Source: JAFAGO01 sp031987605
Lineage (GTDB): Bacteria; Bacteroidota; Bacteroidia; Flavobacteriales; Weeksellaceae
Direction: 5' to 3'
Assembly (NCBI GenBank): GCA_031987605.1
Contig: DALZZF010000001.1
Location: 572,344-636,343, forward strand
DNA: 64,000 bases
Numbering within the stretch: the first letter of the stretch is position 1; the number at the start of each line of letters is the position of its first letter. The notes below the pieces were generated by a model. That model was not told where the DNA came from, ran no database searches, and was given only the letters and a program-made list of their open reading frames with translations. Below are positions 16,460 to 24,486 of the stretch, in pieces. Made by a program: the position numbers and the translations under genes.

Positions 16460-17175
16460 TGATGAAAAATACCTTACTTTTAATAATAAATCTTTGTGCA
16501 ACAATGAGTTTTGCACAAAATGTAGGAATTAATACCAATGATCCAAAAGAATTATTGCATGTAAATGGAACGATGCGTTTTGAGCCAGCAGTTTCCGGAA
16601 CAAATCCCGCCGCAACCACCGGAAAAGTATTAACCTCGGATGCGGATGGAAATGCAACTTGGCAAAATGTAACATTGCCTATAAATGCTTCTGTTACAGC
16701 GAACTATGCAACTGCGACCACTACAATAAGCAATACAGGAAGTAACACCACACAGGCACAGTCTACAGGAACATCCATCACTCTTCCTGTCGGTACATGG
16801 TTGGTAACTTTTGTAATGGATGTAAATATTTACTATGGAAGTTCAGGAACAAATGCGCTTCCAAATGACCGATCAGTATGGGTAAGAAGCTCTTTGTACG
16901 ATAGTGCCACATCCACAGGTTATGCCAATTCTTCTGCGGACATTCTGGATCGACCGCTGATCAGTAAAGAAATTGTAGGGCCGGCAACCAATACCACAAT
17001 GATTGGTGAGTTTAAAGTAAAAAACTCTGGGCCAAATCCTAAAACCTATTATTATATGGTATCCACACAAAATAGCAATTTTAATAGTACGAATGTTTCG
17101 CGTTTGGTGAATTTTGCAATTGCACCGCAAACAAGTCCTGTAAACAGGCTTTATGCAACAAAATCCGCAGATTAA
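16459..17175 (+). CDS. secreted protein, paralog 3 of 3
   Basis: 238 residues: signal peptide (MKNTLLLIINLCATMSFAQ), NVGINTNDPKELLHVNGTMR, a variable DADGNATWQNV segment typical of such proteins, and a beta region with LPVGTWLVTFVMDVN. The C terminus reads NRLYATKSAD. Start is ATG at 16459 overlapping the previous stop, or the next ATG at 16462. It is last of the three-gene set and is followed by a strong bidirectional terminator shared with fmt. Confidence 0.75.
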   Translation: MMKNTLLLIINLCATMSFAQNVGINTNDPKELLHVNGTMRFEPAVSGTNPAATTGKVLTSDADGNATWQNVTLPINASVTANYATATTTISNTGSNTTQAQSTGTSITLPVGTWLVTFVMDVNIYYGSSGTNALPNDRSVWVRSSLYDSATSTGYANSSADILDRPLISKEIVGPATNTTMIGEFKVKNSGPNPKTYYYMVSTQNSNFNSTNVSRLVNFAIAPQTSPVNRLYATKSAD

Positions 17176-17195
17176 GCACCAAATAATTAAATACT

Positions 17196-17230
17196 AAAAT
17201 GGACTGAAAATTTATTTTCAGTCCATTTTT
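17196..17230. terminator. bidirectional terminator between the secreted cluster and fmt
   Basis: AAAATGGACTGAAAAT (17196-17211) pairs perfectly with ATTTTCAGTCCATTTT (17214-17229) around a 2-nt loop. The fmt stop codon (17218-17220) is inside the stem, so coding sequence and terminator overlap. Confidence 0.85.
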
Positions 17231-18165
17231 ATTTGATCGAAATTTTGCAAGCCATTGAGAAAATCCTTCGCACTCATTCTTTTTTTTCCTTCCAACTGAA
17301 CTTCAGAGGGGAAATAAACACCATCATTGGTGAAAATTTTAAATCCGTTTTTCGAGATTTCCAGCGTTCCCGAAGATTGGGAATGGGGTCCAATTTTATA
17401 ATCACCGGAAAATATTTTCAAACCTTTTAGTTCATCACCTATTTTCAATACAGTGAACGAACAGGGATAAGGCGACATTCCGCGGATAAAATCATAGATG
17501 GTTTTGGAATTCTGATTCCAGTTAATTTTTAAATCTTCTTTAAAAATTTTAAATGCGTTCTTCGGATGCTCCACAAAAGGTTGTGGCTGTTCGTGAACAG
17601 AATCTTCTGCAAGTCCGTCCAAAGTTTTTACCACAAGTTTAGCACCCAGTTCCATTAAACGGTCATGAAGCTGTCCGGCATTTTCTTCGGGAAAAATTTC
17701 CAGAAAATCCTGAAGCAGAATATTTCCTTCGTCAATCTTTTCATTAATAAAGAATGTGGTTGCTCCGGTTTTGGTTTCTCCATTAATAATAGCATAATTA
17801 ATCGGTGCCGCACCACGATAATCCGGCAACAAGGAAGCATGAAGATTAAAAGTTCCCAACTTTGGAATTTCAAAAAGCACTTTCGGCATCATCCGGAATG
17901 CTACCACTACAAAAACATCAGCGTTGAGGTTTCGCATATCTTCCAGAAATTCCGGATTGCGGAGTTTTTCCGGTTGAAACACAGATAACTGATGCTGTAC
18001 TGCATATTTTTTTACGGAAGATTCATGAAGTTTCTGTCCGCGCCCTGCCAGTTTATCCGGAGCGGTAACTACAGCAACCACTTGATGTTGCGAAAGGTTT
18101 ACGGCATTCAAAGCAGCAGCAGCGAAATCGGGAGTTCCGAAAAAAACTATTTTTAAAGATTTCAT
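17218..18165 (-). CDS. fmt: methionyl-tRNA formyltransferase
   Basis: Formylates initiator Met-tRNA with 10-formyl-THF. Motifs: N-terminal KIVFFGTPDFAAAAL, VVTAPDKLAGRGQKL, NLHASLLPDYRGAAPINYAI (with the catalytic Asn-His and Asp region) and GATTFFINEKIDEGNIL. Start chosen at the ATG at 18165 (315 residues, MKSLKIVFF); the frame extends 20 codons upstream, but a promoter lies inside that extension (18170-18202). The last codons are part of the terminator stem at 17196-17230. It is transcribed alone. Confidence 0.96.
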   Translation of the reverse strand: MKSLKIVFFGTPDFAAAALNAVNLSQHQVVAVVTAPDKLAGRGQKLHESSVKKYAVQHQLSVFQPEKLRNPEFLEDMRNLNADVFVVVAFRMMPKVLFEIPKLGTFNLHASLLPDYRGAAPINYAIINGETKTGATTFFINEKIDEGNILLQDFLEIFPEENAGQLHDRLMELGAKLVVKTLDGLAEDSVHEQPQPFVEHPKNAFKIFKEDLKINWNQNSKTIYDFIRGMSPYPCSFTVLKIGDELKGLKIFSGDYKIGPHSQSSGTLEISKNGFKIFTNDGVYFPSEVQLEGKKRMSAKDFLNGLQNFDQIKMD

Positions 18166-18169
18166 AGGG

Positions 18170-18202
18170 CAAAAATACATTTTAATCCTTGTTTCAGCCA
18201 AA
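18170..18202 (-). promoter_or_regulatory. promoter of fmt, near-leaderless
   Basis: Minus strand TTTG (18199-18202), 21-nt spacer, TATTTTTG (18170-18177). The ATG begins 5 nt after the -7 box, so the mRNA probably has no leader. Confidence 0.7.
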
Positions 18203-18324
18203 GAAATCATCCTTTGAATCATCAAATTATACTTGGAAAATCATTTATACTTTTTAAGTCAATATTCTTTTAAAGAAAAACTCTCAACTAAAAACTTTAT
18301 TTTTACACCAGATTTTCCAATCTT

Positions 18325-19980
18325 ATGAAATATCTTTTACTCACCCTGATTTCAGCATTGCTACTTTCGATTTCGTGGCCAACGTATGGCGTTCCTTTTT
18401 TTATTTTCATCGCACTGGTTCCTTTGCTGATGATGGAACATGAAATTTCCAAATTTTCCAAAATAAAAAGAAAAGGCGGGGTTATTTTCGGGCTTTCTTA
18501 CCTTTGCTTTGTCATTTGGAATATTGTTACAACAGGTTGGCTTTATGGTTCGCTTAATCCGGACGGATCACATTCTTTACTCGCGGTTTTTTTTCCGGTT
18601 ATTGTAAATTCCTTGCTGTACTCCATTGTTTTTCAGTGTTATCATTGGTTTAAAAATGCCATGGGAACCTATTGGGGTTTTGCTTTTTTCATTGCCATTT
18701 GGATGAGTTTTGAAAAATTTCATTTGAATTGGGAGTTAACCTGGCCTTGGTTGAATTTAGGAAATGTATTTTCAGAATATCCGAAAATAATTCAGTGGTA
18801 CGATACGATTGGCGCAACCGGCGGAACGTTCTGGATTCTCTGCATCAATCTTCTTGCATTTTATAGTATAAGAATTTGGGAAGCAGGCAGGAAAAGAAAA
18901 CCACTGTTCATCAATTTTGCATTGCTTGCGGTTCTCATCTTTGTTCCGATGTTGGTCTCCATTATCAAATACAATTCCTTTAACGAAAAACCAATCGGGC
19001 AGGTAAATGTTTTAATGTTGCAACCGGATTTGGATCCTTACACTGAAAAATATTCCAAAGACAGCCTCACCATTCTGAACGATTTACTGAAACTTGCGCA
19101 GGATCATTCCACGGGGAAAATTGATTTTTATATTGCTCCGGAAACAGCATTGCCGGGATATGGAAGTATTTCGGAAACCGGTTTGGAACAAAACACATTA
19201 CTGAATTCCGTTAAAACATTTCTTGCGCAGCATCCTAAATCTGTTTTTGAGACCGGAATTTCATCACACCGTTTCTTTCCCGAAAGCGATAAACCGGACA
19301 ATGCCTATCAAACCAGACAAGGTTCTTGGGTGGAAGCCTACAATACCGCCGCACAGATTATTCCCAACCAAAATGTGGAAGTCTATCATAAAGGGAAGCT
19401 TGTTCCGGGAGTCGAAATTTTCCCTTATATGAATTATCTGAAACCCATCTTAGGTGATGCCATGCTTAATCTTGGCGGAACGGTCGCTTCATTGGGAAGA
19501 GGTCCGGAGCGTTTGGTTTTCAGTAACCCATACAACAAAGGAAAAATGGCACCCATTATCTGTTATGAAAGTATCTATGGTGAATTTGTGACCGAATATG
19601 TGAAGAATGGAGCCAACTTTTTAGGAATTATGACCAATGATTCGTGGTGGGGCGTTTCCGAAGGACATCGGCAGTTGCTTTCGTATGCCCGGCTTCGCGC
19701 CATTGAAACCAGACGGGAAATTGCACGGGCTGCCAATAGCGGAATTTCTGCTCATATCAATGCGTTGGGAGAAATTGAAGAAGACACGATTTATGGAGAT
19801 CAAACGGCATTGTTTGCAAAAATAAATTTGTATAATCATGAAACCTTTTACGTAAGATCCGGAGATTTTATCACCCGTTTTTCAATATTTGCCTTAGGAT
19901 TCCTGATATTTTACTGTCTTTGGGATCTCATTCAGAAAAGGAGGCAAAAGAACTCGTCTTTACCAAAAGTGAAAAAATAA
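18325..19980 (+). CDS. lnt: apolipoprotein N-acyltransferase
   Basis: Inner-membrane enzyme that adds the third acyl chain to lipoproteins. About the first 215 residues are hydrophobic with several membrane segments. The nitrilase-like periplasmic domain then carries the triad: Glu273 in YIAPETALPGYG, Lys356 in VYHKGKLVPG and Cys413 in PIICYESIYGE. A last membrane helix precedes a basic tail. 551 residues is normal. It serves the many lipoproteins of this phylum, two of which are encoded here (31705 and 42980). Confidence 0.94.
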   Translation: MKYLLLTLISALLLSISWPTYGVPFFIFIALVPLLMMEHEISKFSKIKRKGGVIFGLSYLCFVIWNIVTTGWLYGSLNPDGSHSLLAVFFPVIVNSLLYSIVFQCYHWFKNAMGTYWGFAFFIAIWMSFEKFHLNWELTWPWLNLGNVFSEYPKIIQWYDTIGATGGTFWILCINLLAFYSIRIWEAGRKRKPLFINFALLAVLIFVPMLVSIIKYNSFNEKPIGQVNVLMLQPDLDPYTEKYSKDSLTILNDLLKLAQDHSTGKIDFYIAPETALPGYGSISETGLEQNTLLNSVKTFLAQHPKSVFETGISSHRFFPESDKPDNAYQTRQGSWVEAYNTAAQIIPNQNVEVYHKGKLVPGVEIFPYMNYLKPILGDAMLNLGGTVASLGRGPERLVFSNPYNKGKMAPIICYESIYGEFVTEYVKNGANFLGIMTNDSWWGVSEGHRQLLSYARLRAIETRREIARAANSGISAHINALGEIEEDTIYGDQTALFAKINLYNHETFYVRSGDFITRFSIFALGFLIFYCLWDLIQKRRQKNSSLPKVKK

Positions 19981-19991
19981 TTTGGATAAAG

Positions 19992-20023
19992 TTTGCCCAG
20001 ATAAAATATTCTAACTATTTTTG
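19992..20023 (+). promoter_or_regulatory. promoter of the rpmB-rpmG-DUF4295 operon
   Basis: TTTG (19992-19995), 20-nt spacer, TATTTTTG (20016-20023), 42 nt before the rpmB ATG. Confidence 0.7.
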
Positions 20024-20064
20024 CACACTCAAAATGTACACAAAGTAAATAAGAACATCGAGAT

Positions 20065-20301
20065 ATGTCAAGAATTTGCCAAATAACAGGAAAGCGTGCA
20101 ATGGTTGGTAACCACGTTTCTCACGCAAACAACAAAACGAAAAGACGTTTTGAAATCAACCTATTGGAGAAGAAGTTTTACCTTCCGGAGCAGGAAAAAC
20201 ACGTTACTTTAAAAGTTTCTGCGCACGGATTGAGAGTTATCAATAAAGTTGGTATCGAAGAAGCAATTGAAAGAGCAACAAGAAACGGATTTATTAAATA
20301 A
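20065..20301 (+). CDS. rpmB: 50S ribosomal protein L28
   Basis: 78 residues; a typical L28 with ICQITGKRAMVGNHVSHANN and KTKRRFEINL near the N terminus and a basic, compact C-terminal half ending RNGFIK. It binds 23S rRNA in the large subunit. First gene of a three-gene ribosomal operon; rpmG follows after 26 nt counted from the rpmB stop to the visible MAKKGN start region. Confidence 0.96.
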   Translation: MSRICQITGKRAMVGNHVSHANNKTKRRFEINLLEKKFYLPEQEKHVTLKVSAHGLRVINKVGIEEAIERATRNGFIK

Positions 20302-20307
20302 GTAATC

Positions 20308-20490
20308 ATGGCAAAAAAAGGGAACAGAGTTCAGGTAATCCTTGAATGCACTGAACATAAAGAAAGTGGACAAGCCGGAATGAGCAGATATATTACCACT
20401 AAAAATAAAAAGAACACTACCGACAGACTGGAATTGAAAAAATACAATCCGGTACTGAAAAAGTATACCGTTCACAAAGAAATCAAGTAA
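20308..20490 (+). CDS. rpmG: 50S ribosomal protein L33 (cysteine-poor form)
   Basis: 60 residues, MAKKGNRVQVILECTEHK then YITTKNKKNTTDRLELKKYNP and KYTVHKEIK. Of the zinc-binding CxxC pairs of C+ L33 only one Cys is left, so this is the zinc-independent C- form. It starts a few bases after rpmB stops, and a DUF4295 gene follows after 23 nt. The rpmB-rpmG-DUF4295-ftsY order is typical of the phylum as I recall it. Confidence 0.95.
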   Translation: MAKKGNRVQVILECTEHKESGQAGMSRYITTKNKKNTTDRLELKKYNPVLKKYTVHKEIK

Positions 20491-20513
20491 TCACCTTATA
20501 AAGATCTTTAACA

Positions 20514-20666
20514 ATGGCAAAGAAAGTAGTAGCAACGCTTCAGTCCGGACAGTCAAAAAAAATGACTAAAGTGGTGAAAATGGTTAAGTCTCCTAAAACA
20601 GGTGCTTATGTTTTCGAAGAAAAAGTAATGCATGCTGATGATGTAACTGATTTCCTAAAGAAATAA
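20514..20666 (+). CDS. DUF4295 family small protein
   Basis: 50-residue basic protein: MAKKVVATLQSGQSKKMTKV, then KSPKTGAYVFEEKV and a C-terminal DDVTDFLKK. It matches my recollection of DUF4295, a Bacteroidetes-restricted family always next to L28 and L33. The small size, high Lys content and operon position suggest a ribosome-associated protein (inference). It ends 24 nt before the terminator at 20691. Confidence 0.88.
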   Translation: MAKKVVATLQSGQSKKMTKVVKMVKSPKTGAYVFEEKVMHADDVTDFLKK

Positions 20667-20690
20667 TTTTACAACATCAATAGAAATAGA

Positions 20691-20720
20691 AACTATCCAA
20701 AATTTTTGGGTAGTTTTTTT
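20691..20720 (+). terminator. terminator after the rpmB operon
   Basis: AACTATCC (20691-20698) pairs with GGGTAGTT (20708-20715) with one T-G pair, then a T tract. Confidence 0.75.
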
Positions 20721-20722
20721 GT

Positions 20723-20730
20723 TATCTTTG
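20723..20730 (+). promoter_or_regulatory. -7 element upstream of ftsY
   Basis: TATCTTTG directly after the terminator and 144 nt before ftsY. No well-spaced -33 TTG is visible. The leader holds a 16-codon ORF (20771-20821) and an AAATCA-rich tract of period about 7 (20836-20860). Confidence 0.45.
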
Positions 20731-20874
20731 TTATTCAGAACAAAAATATAAAAGCCTACGGTTAATACATTATGGTTCCGTTCTTTAGAAAGAAATCGCA
20801 AGAAACAGAGGTTTATTATTAAAGTAGATTTTCATAAAATCATAAATCAAAATCAAAAATCGTAAATAATATAG

Positions 20875-21828
20875 ATGAGTTGGTTTAAAAACATATTCGG
20901 CAAAGAAGAAAAGGAATCTTTGGATCAGGGGCTTGAAAAATCCAGAACAGGGTTCTTCGAAAAAATGACCAAAGCCGTTGTTGGGAAAAGCAAAGTAGAT
21001 GATGAAGTTCTGGATAATCTGGAGGAAATCCTCATTGCTTCCGATGTAGGTGCGGCAACCACTATAAAAATTATCGAACGTATCGAAGAGCGCGTTGCCC
21101 GCGATAAATATGTAGGAACCGATGAACTGGACGGTATTCTGAAAGATGAAATCACAACTCTTTTACTAGAAAATCCACATGCTTCTACCGGAAATATTGA
21201 CGAAACCAAAAAACCATACGTGATTATGGTCGTAGGTGTAAATGGTGTCGGGAAAACCACAACCATCGGAAAACTCGCTTATCAGTTTAAAAATCAAGGT
21301 AAAAAAGTGGTTTTGGGTGCAGCAGATACTTTTCGTGCTGCTGCCGTAGATCAACTCAACATCTGGAGTGAAAGAGTAGGAGTTCCCATTGTGAAACAAA
21401 ATATGGGGAGCGATCCTGCATCAGTCGCATTCGATACTTTACAAAGTGCCCTCGCACAAAATGCCGATGTTGTTATTATCGACACTGCAGGAAGACTGCA
21501 CAACAAAGTAAACCTGATGAATGAACTTTCAAAAATCAAAAGAGTGATGCAGAAACTGATTCCGGATGCACCACACGAGATTCTTTTGGTTTTGGACGGA
21601 TCAACTGGTCAGAACGCTTTTGAACAGGCTAAACAGTTTACCGCCGCAACCGAAGTAAATGCTTTAGCGGTAACAAAGTTGGACGGAACCGCAAAAGGTG
21701 GAGTGGTTATCGGAATTTCGGACCAGTTTCAAATTCCGGTGAAATATATCGGTGTAGGCGAAAAAATGTATGATCTACAACTCTTCAACGGAAAGGAATT
21801 TGTAAATTCTTTTTTCACGAGAAACTGA
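20875..21828 (+). CDS. ftsY: signal recognition particle receptor
   Basis: SRP GTPase that docks ribosome-nascent-chain complexes at the membrane. 317 residues: a short N-terminal region without the long acidic A domain, the helical N domain, then the G domain with GVNGVGKTTTIGKLA (G1), DTFRAAAVDQL, VIIDTAGRLHNKVNLM (G3), TKLDGTAKGGVVIG and a C-terminal KYIGVGEKMYDLQLF. Fully conserved. It follows the ribosomal operon but has its own -7 element. Confidence 0.97.
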   Translation: MSWFKNIFGKEEKESLDQGLEKSRTGFFEKMTKAVVGKSKVDDEVLDNLEEILIASDVGAATTIKIIERIEERVARDKYVGTDELDGILKDEITTLLLENPHASTGNIDETKKPYVIMVVGVNGVGKTTTIGKLAYQFKNQGKKVVLGAADTFRAAAVDQLNIWSERVGVPIVKQNMGSDPASVAFDTLQSALAQNADVVIIDTAGRLHNKVNLMNELSKIKRVMQKLIPDAPHEILLVLDGSTGQNAFEQAKQFTAATEVNALAVTKLDGTAKGGVVIGISDQFQIPVKYIGVGEKMYDLQLFNGKEFVNSFFTRN

Positions 21829-21896
21829 TTTTTTCTACAAAATCACCCTTTTGTTATATAATTTTAATAAATTTATTTCAAGTTTTCAAAAAGGCA

Positions 21897-21904
21897 TACA
21901 TTTG
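21897..21904 (+). promoter_or_regulatory. -7 element of the GlsB-like gene
   Basis: TACATTTG, 48 nt before the ATG at 21953. No -33 TTG at the usual distance. Confidence 0.45.
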
Positions 21905-21952
21905 AATGTCTTTTAAAAAGCAAACCGATTACTAACTTTAAAATTATAAACT

Positions 21953-22204
21953 ATGGGTATTTTAACTTGGATCATTTTTGGTCTTATTGCAGGCGCTTTA
22001 GCAAAATTTATTATGCCGGGCAACCAAAATATGGGTTGGCTTTGGACGATTATTTTAGGAATCGTGGGCGCTTATGTAGGTGCTTTTGTCGGTCAACTTT
22101 TAGGACTTGGAGATGTAACCGGATTTAACTTCGGAAGTATGCTTCTTGCCATTGGGGGAGCATTAATCGTTCTTTGGTTATACGGATTGGCGACAAAAAG
22201 ATAA
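21953..22204 (+). CDS. GlsB/YeaQ/YmgE family stress-response membrane protein
   Basis: 83 residues, three hydrophobic segments rich in Gly, beginning ILTWIIFGLIAGALAKFIMPG and ending with LAIGGALIVLWLYG. This is the transglycosylase-associated-protein family of small inner-membrane proteins, often stress induced; the biochemical role is not known. A monocistronic unit between a -7 element and a strong terminator. Confidence 0.9.
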   Translation: MGILTWIIFGLIAGALAKFIMPGNQNMGWLWTIILGIVGAYVGAFVGQLLGLGDVTGFNFGSMLLAIGGALIVLWLYGLATKR

Positions 22205-22228
22205 AGTCTCTTTTTTAGTAAAAAAAAC

Positions 22229-22264
22229 AAAATCGGATTCAGTACAAACTGAATCCGATTTTTT
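22229..22264. terminator. bidirectional terminator between the GlsB-like gene and sppA
   Basis: AATCGGATTCAG (22231-22242) and CTGAATCCGATT (22249-22260), loop of 6, flanked by A and T tracts on both sides; serves both convergent genes. Confidence 0.88.
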
Positions 22265-22281
22265 CGTTTAATAGATATTGA

Positions 22282-24036
22282 TTAGTAGCTCAACCGGTAC
22301 GGAAGTTCCATCACCACAGAATTCTGGAATTTCGGATTGGTAAGCATTTCAAAAGTTTTGTATTTATCGTCCCCCAACTTGTTTTTTAGGATTTTTGCAG
22401 AAACATCTTGTTCATCCATATCTTCAAAAAGAATTTCAAACTGGGACTTTTTCTTCGGATAAGAACTTACGTTATAATCACTGAGTTTTGCCTGTTTTGC
22501 TGCATAATTTACCGCATCCTGCAAGGTTCCCAATTCATCTACCAATCCCAGTTGTTTTGCTCGGGTTCCGCTCCACACTCTTCCGCCGCCGATTTCATCA
22601 ATCTGCTCAAAACTTTTCTTTCTGTTTTTGGTGATGTGATCTACAAATCTTTTGTATGTTCCTTCAACACTTCGTGTGATAATTCCAACAGAATTCGGAT
22701 TGAGCCCTCTCAAAGTACTGTACATGGAAGAATTGGCGTTGGTTTCCACGGCATCTGCACGGATTCCATTTCGGTTTGCTAAATCTTTAAAATTGAAAAT
22801 TACACCGAAAACCCCGATTGAACCCGTTAAAGTATTCGGTTCGGAATAAATTTTATCGCCTGCCATTGCAATATAGTATCCTCCGGAAGCTGCATAATCT
22901 CCAAAAGAAACGATAAGTGGTTTCTTTTTGCGAAGCTCCTGAAGTTCAAACAAAATTTGATCGGAAGCATTCGCACTTCCACCCGGAGAATTGATGCGGA
23001 AGACTACCGCTTTCACCTTATCATTATCTGCGAGTTCACGAATGTGTTTCACAAAATCTCTGGAATAAATATTGTCGTAGCCTTCACCGTCATTGATGGA
23101 TCCCGAAGCATATAAAACGGCAACCTGATTGTCTTTGCTTTCGTTATCTGAACTGAAGGAATCAATGTATTTACTGAAAGAAATCTTATTTAGTTTACCC
23201 TTTTTGTCAATCTTAAGTTTACTTTTTAGAATATCATCATACTCTGATTTTTGAAGTAATTTATCGGTTAAATGATGCGCAAGGCTAAGCTCCGGGATGA
23301 AACCGTACAGACTGTCAACAGTGGTTTTCAGTTGAAGGGAATCCATTTTTCTTGAAACTGCAATTTTCTTTGAAGTGACACTCCATATATCGTTCAGAAG
23401 TACCGAAAGCTGCTCTCTGTTTTCTTCCGAAATATCATTTCTTAAAAAAGGTTCTACGGCGGATTTGTATTTTCCGTGGCGGATAACATCAACCCCAATT
23501 CCGTATTTATCTGTAAAATCTTTATAAAAAGCAACTTCTGCGGCCATTCCTTTCAGTTCAATTCCGCCAGCAGGATGAAGGTAATACTGATCGGCTACAG
23601 AACCCAAGAAATAAGCTCCCTGTGAAACGCTGTTTCCATAAGCCAGAACAAACTTTCCGGATTTTTTGAAATCTTCAAGAGCCGTGCGAATATCGTCCAG
23701 TTGCGTTAATCCGGCATCAAGGTGATCGGTCTCGATACTGATGCCTTTTATATTATCATCTGTTTTTGCTTTCTGAATGGCCTGCACCATATCATACAGC
23801 ATTAAATTTTTGTTTTTGGTATCAAAAGAAAACATTGTCCCTTGATCTTCGGAAGGGCTGTCGATAATATTGGTTCGGAAATCCAGCGTCAGAACTGAAT
23901 TTTTCTTTACTTTTACACTTGAGTTGCTTCCCAGAGAACTCATCAACAAGATGACAACCGTCATTATAGAAAATAAAAACAGCAATAATATAATTGCCAT
24001 CATATTTGCTAAAACCGCATTGAAAAAATTTTTCAT
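22282..24036 (-). CDS. sppA: signal peptide peptidase SppA, 67 kDa type
   Basis: Membrane-anchored serine protease with a Ser-Lys dyad that degrades cleaved signal peptides. From the ATG at 24036 it has 584 residues: a membrane anchor near residues 10-35 (NMMAIILLLFLFSIMTVVIL), an N-terminal domain with the general base Lys191 (HGKYKSAVEPFL), and a C-terminal domain with the nucleophile Ser384 (FGDYAASGGYYIA). Both match the E. coli dyad spacing. The frame extends 32 codons upstream, but those would overlap folK. It is divergent from folK with only 20 nt between start codons. Confidence 0.94.
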   Translation of the reverse strand: MKNFFNAVLANMMAIILLLFLFSIMTVVILLMSSLGSNSSVKVKKNSVLTLDFRTNIIDSPSEDQGTMFSFDTKNKNLMLYDMVQAIQKAKTDDNIKGISIETDHLDAGLTQLDDIRTALEDFKKSGKFVLAYGNSVSQGAYFLGSVADQYYLHPAGGIELKGMAAEVAFYKDFTDKYGIGVDVIRHGKYKSAVEPFLRNDISEENREQLSVLLNDIWSVTSKKIAVSRKMDSLQLKTTVDSLYGFIPELSLAHHLTDKLLQKSEYDDILKSKLKIDKKGKLNKISFSKYIDSFSSDNESKDNQVAVLYASGSINDGEGYDNIYSRDFVKHIRELADNDKVKAVVFRINSPGGSANASDQILFELQELRKKKPLIVSFGDYAASGGYYIAMAGDKIYSEPNTLTGSIGVFGVIFNFKDLANRNGIRADAVETNANSSMYSTLRGLNPNSVGIITRSVEGTYKRFVDHITKNRKKSFEQIDEIGGGRVWSGTRAKQLGLVDELGTLQDAVNYAAKQAKLSDYNVSSYPKKKSQFEILFEDMDEQDVSAKILKNKLGDDKYKTFEMLTNPKFQNSVVMELPYRLSY

Positions 24037-24056
24037 TAAATTAAGTATTTTATAAT

Positions 24057-24476
24057 ATGTCGCAACAAACCGTTCTTTTGTTACTTGGATCAAATATCGG
24101 TGACCGGAAAAAAAATCTGATCGAGGCTGCAAACCTCATTCAGCAAAAGGTTGGTAGTATATTAAGGGAAAGTGAAATAATGGAAACAAAACCAGTAGAA
24201 TTTTGTAGTTTCAATTATTTTCTTAATTTTGCACTACTGATAAATACCTGTTTTTCGCCGATACAACTCTTAAAAACAATAAAAGAGATTGAAAAAGAAA
24301 TGGGCAGAACAACGGATTCGTCGGTAACCGGATACTATATGGATCGAATCATTGATATCGATATCGTAAAGTATTCTGGTGTTGTTTTTAGATGCAGTCG
24401 GCTTGAAATCCCGCATCAAAAACATTTATTGGAACGTGATTTTTCCAGAAAAATTATTGAACAAATAGAATCATAA
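24057..24476 (+). CDS. folK: 2-amino-4-hydroxy-6-hydroxymethyldihydropteridine diphosphokinase
   Basis: HPPK, pyrophosphorylates the FolB product in folate synthesis. 139 residues: LLLGSNIGDRKKNL, the central EMGRTTDSSVTGYYMDRIIDID metal and ATP site (conserved R and D-x-D), and LEIPHQKHLLERDF. Somewhat short but complete. Its promoter must overlap the 5' end of sppA because the start codons are 20 nt apart. The OmpA-like gene follows 10 nt downstream, so it may be partly cotranscribed. Confidence 0.92.
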   Translation: MSQQTVLLLLGSNIGDRKKNLIEAANLIQQKVGSILRESEIMETKPVEFCSFNYFLNFALLINTCFSPIQLLKTIKEIEKEMGRTTDSSVTGYYMDRIIDIDIVKYSGVVFRCSRLEIPHQKHLLERDFSRKIIEQIES

Positions 24477-24486
24477 AACATAAAGT

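Noticed and set aside
20771..20821. Short ORF (16 codons) in the ftsY leader
   Set aside because: No conserved feature or coupling was seen; likely chance in AT-rich DNA.
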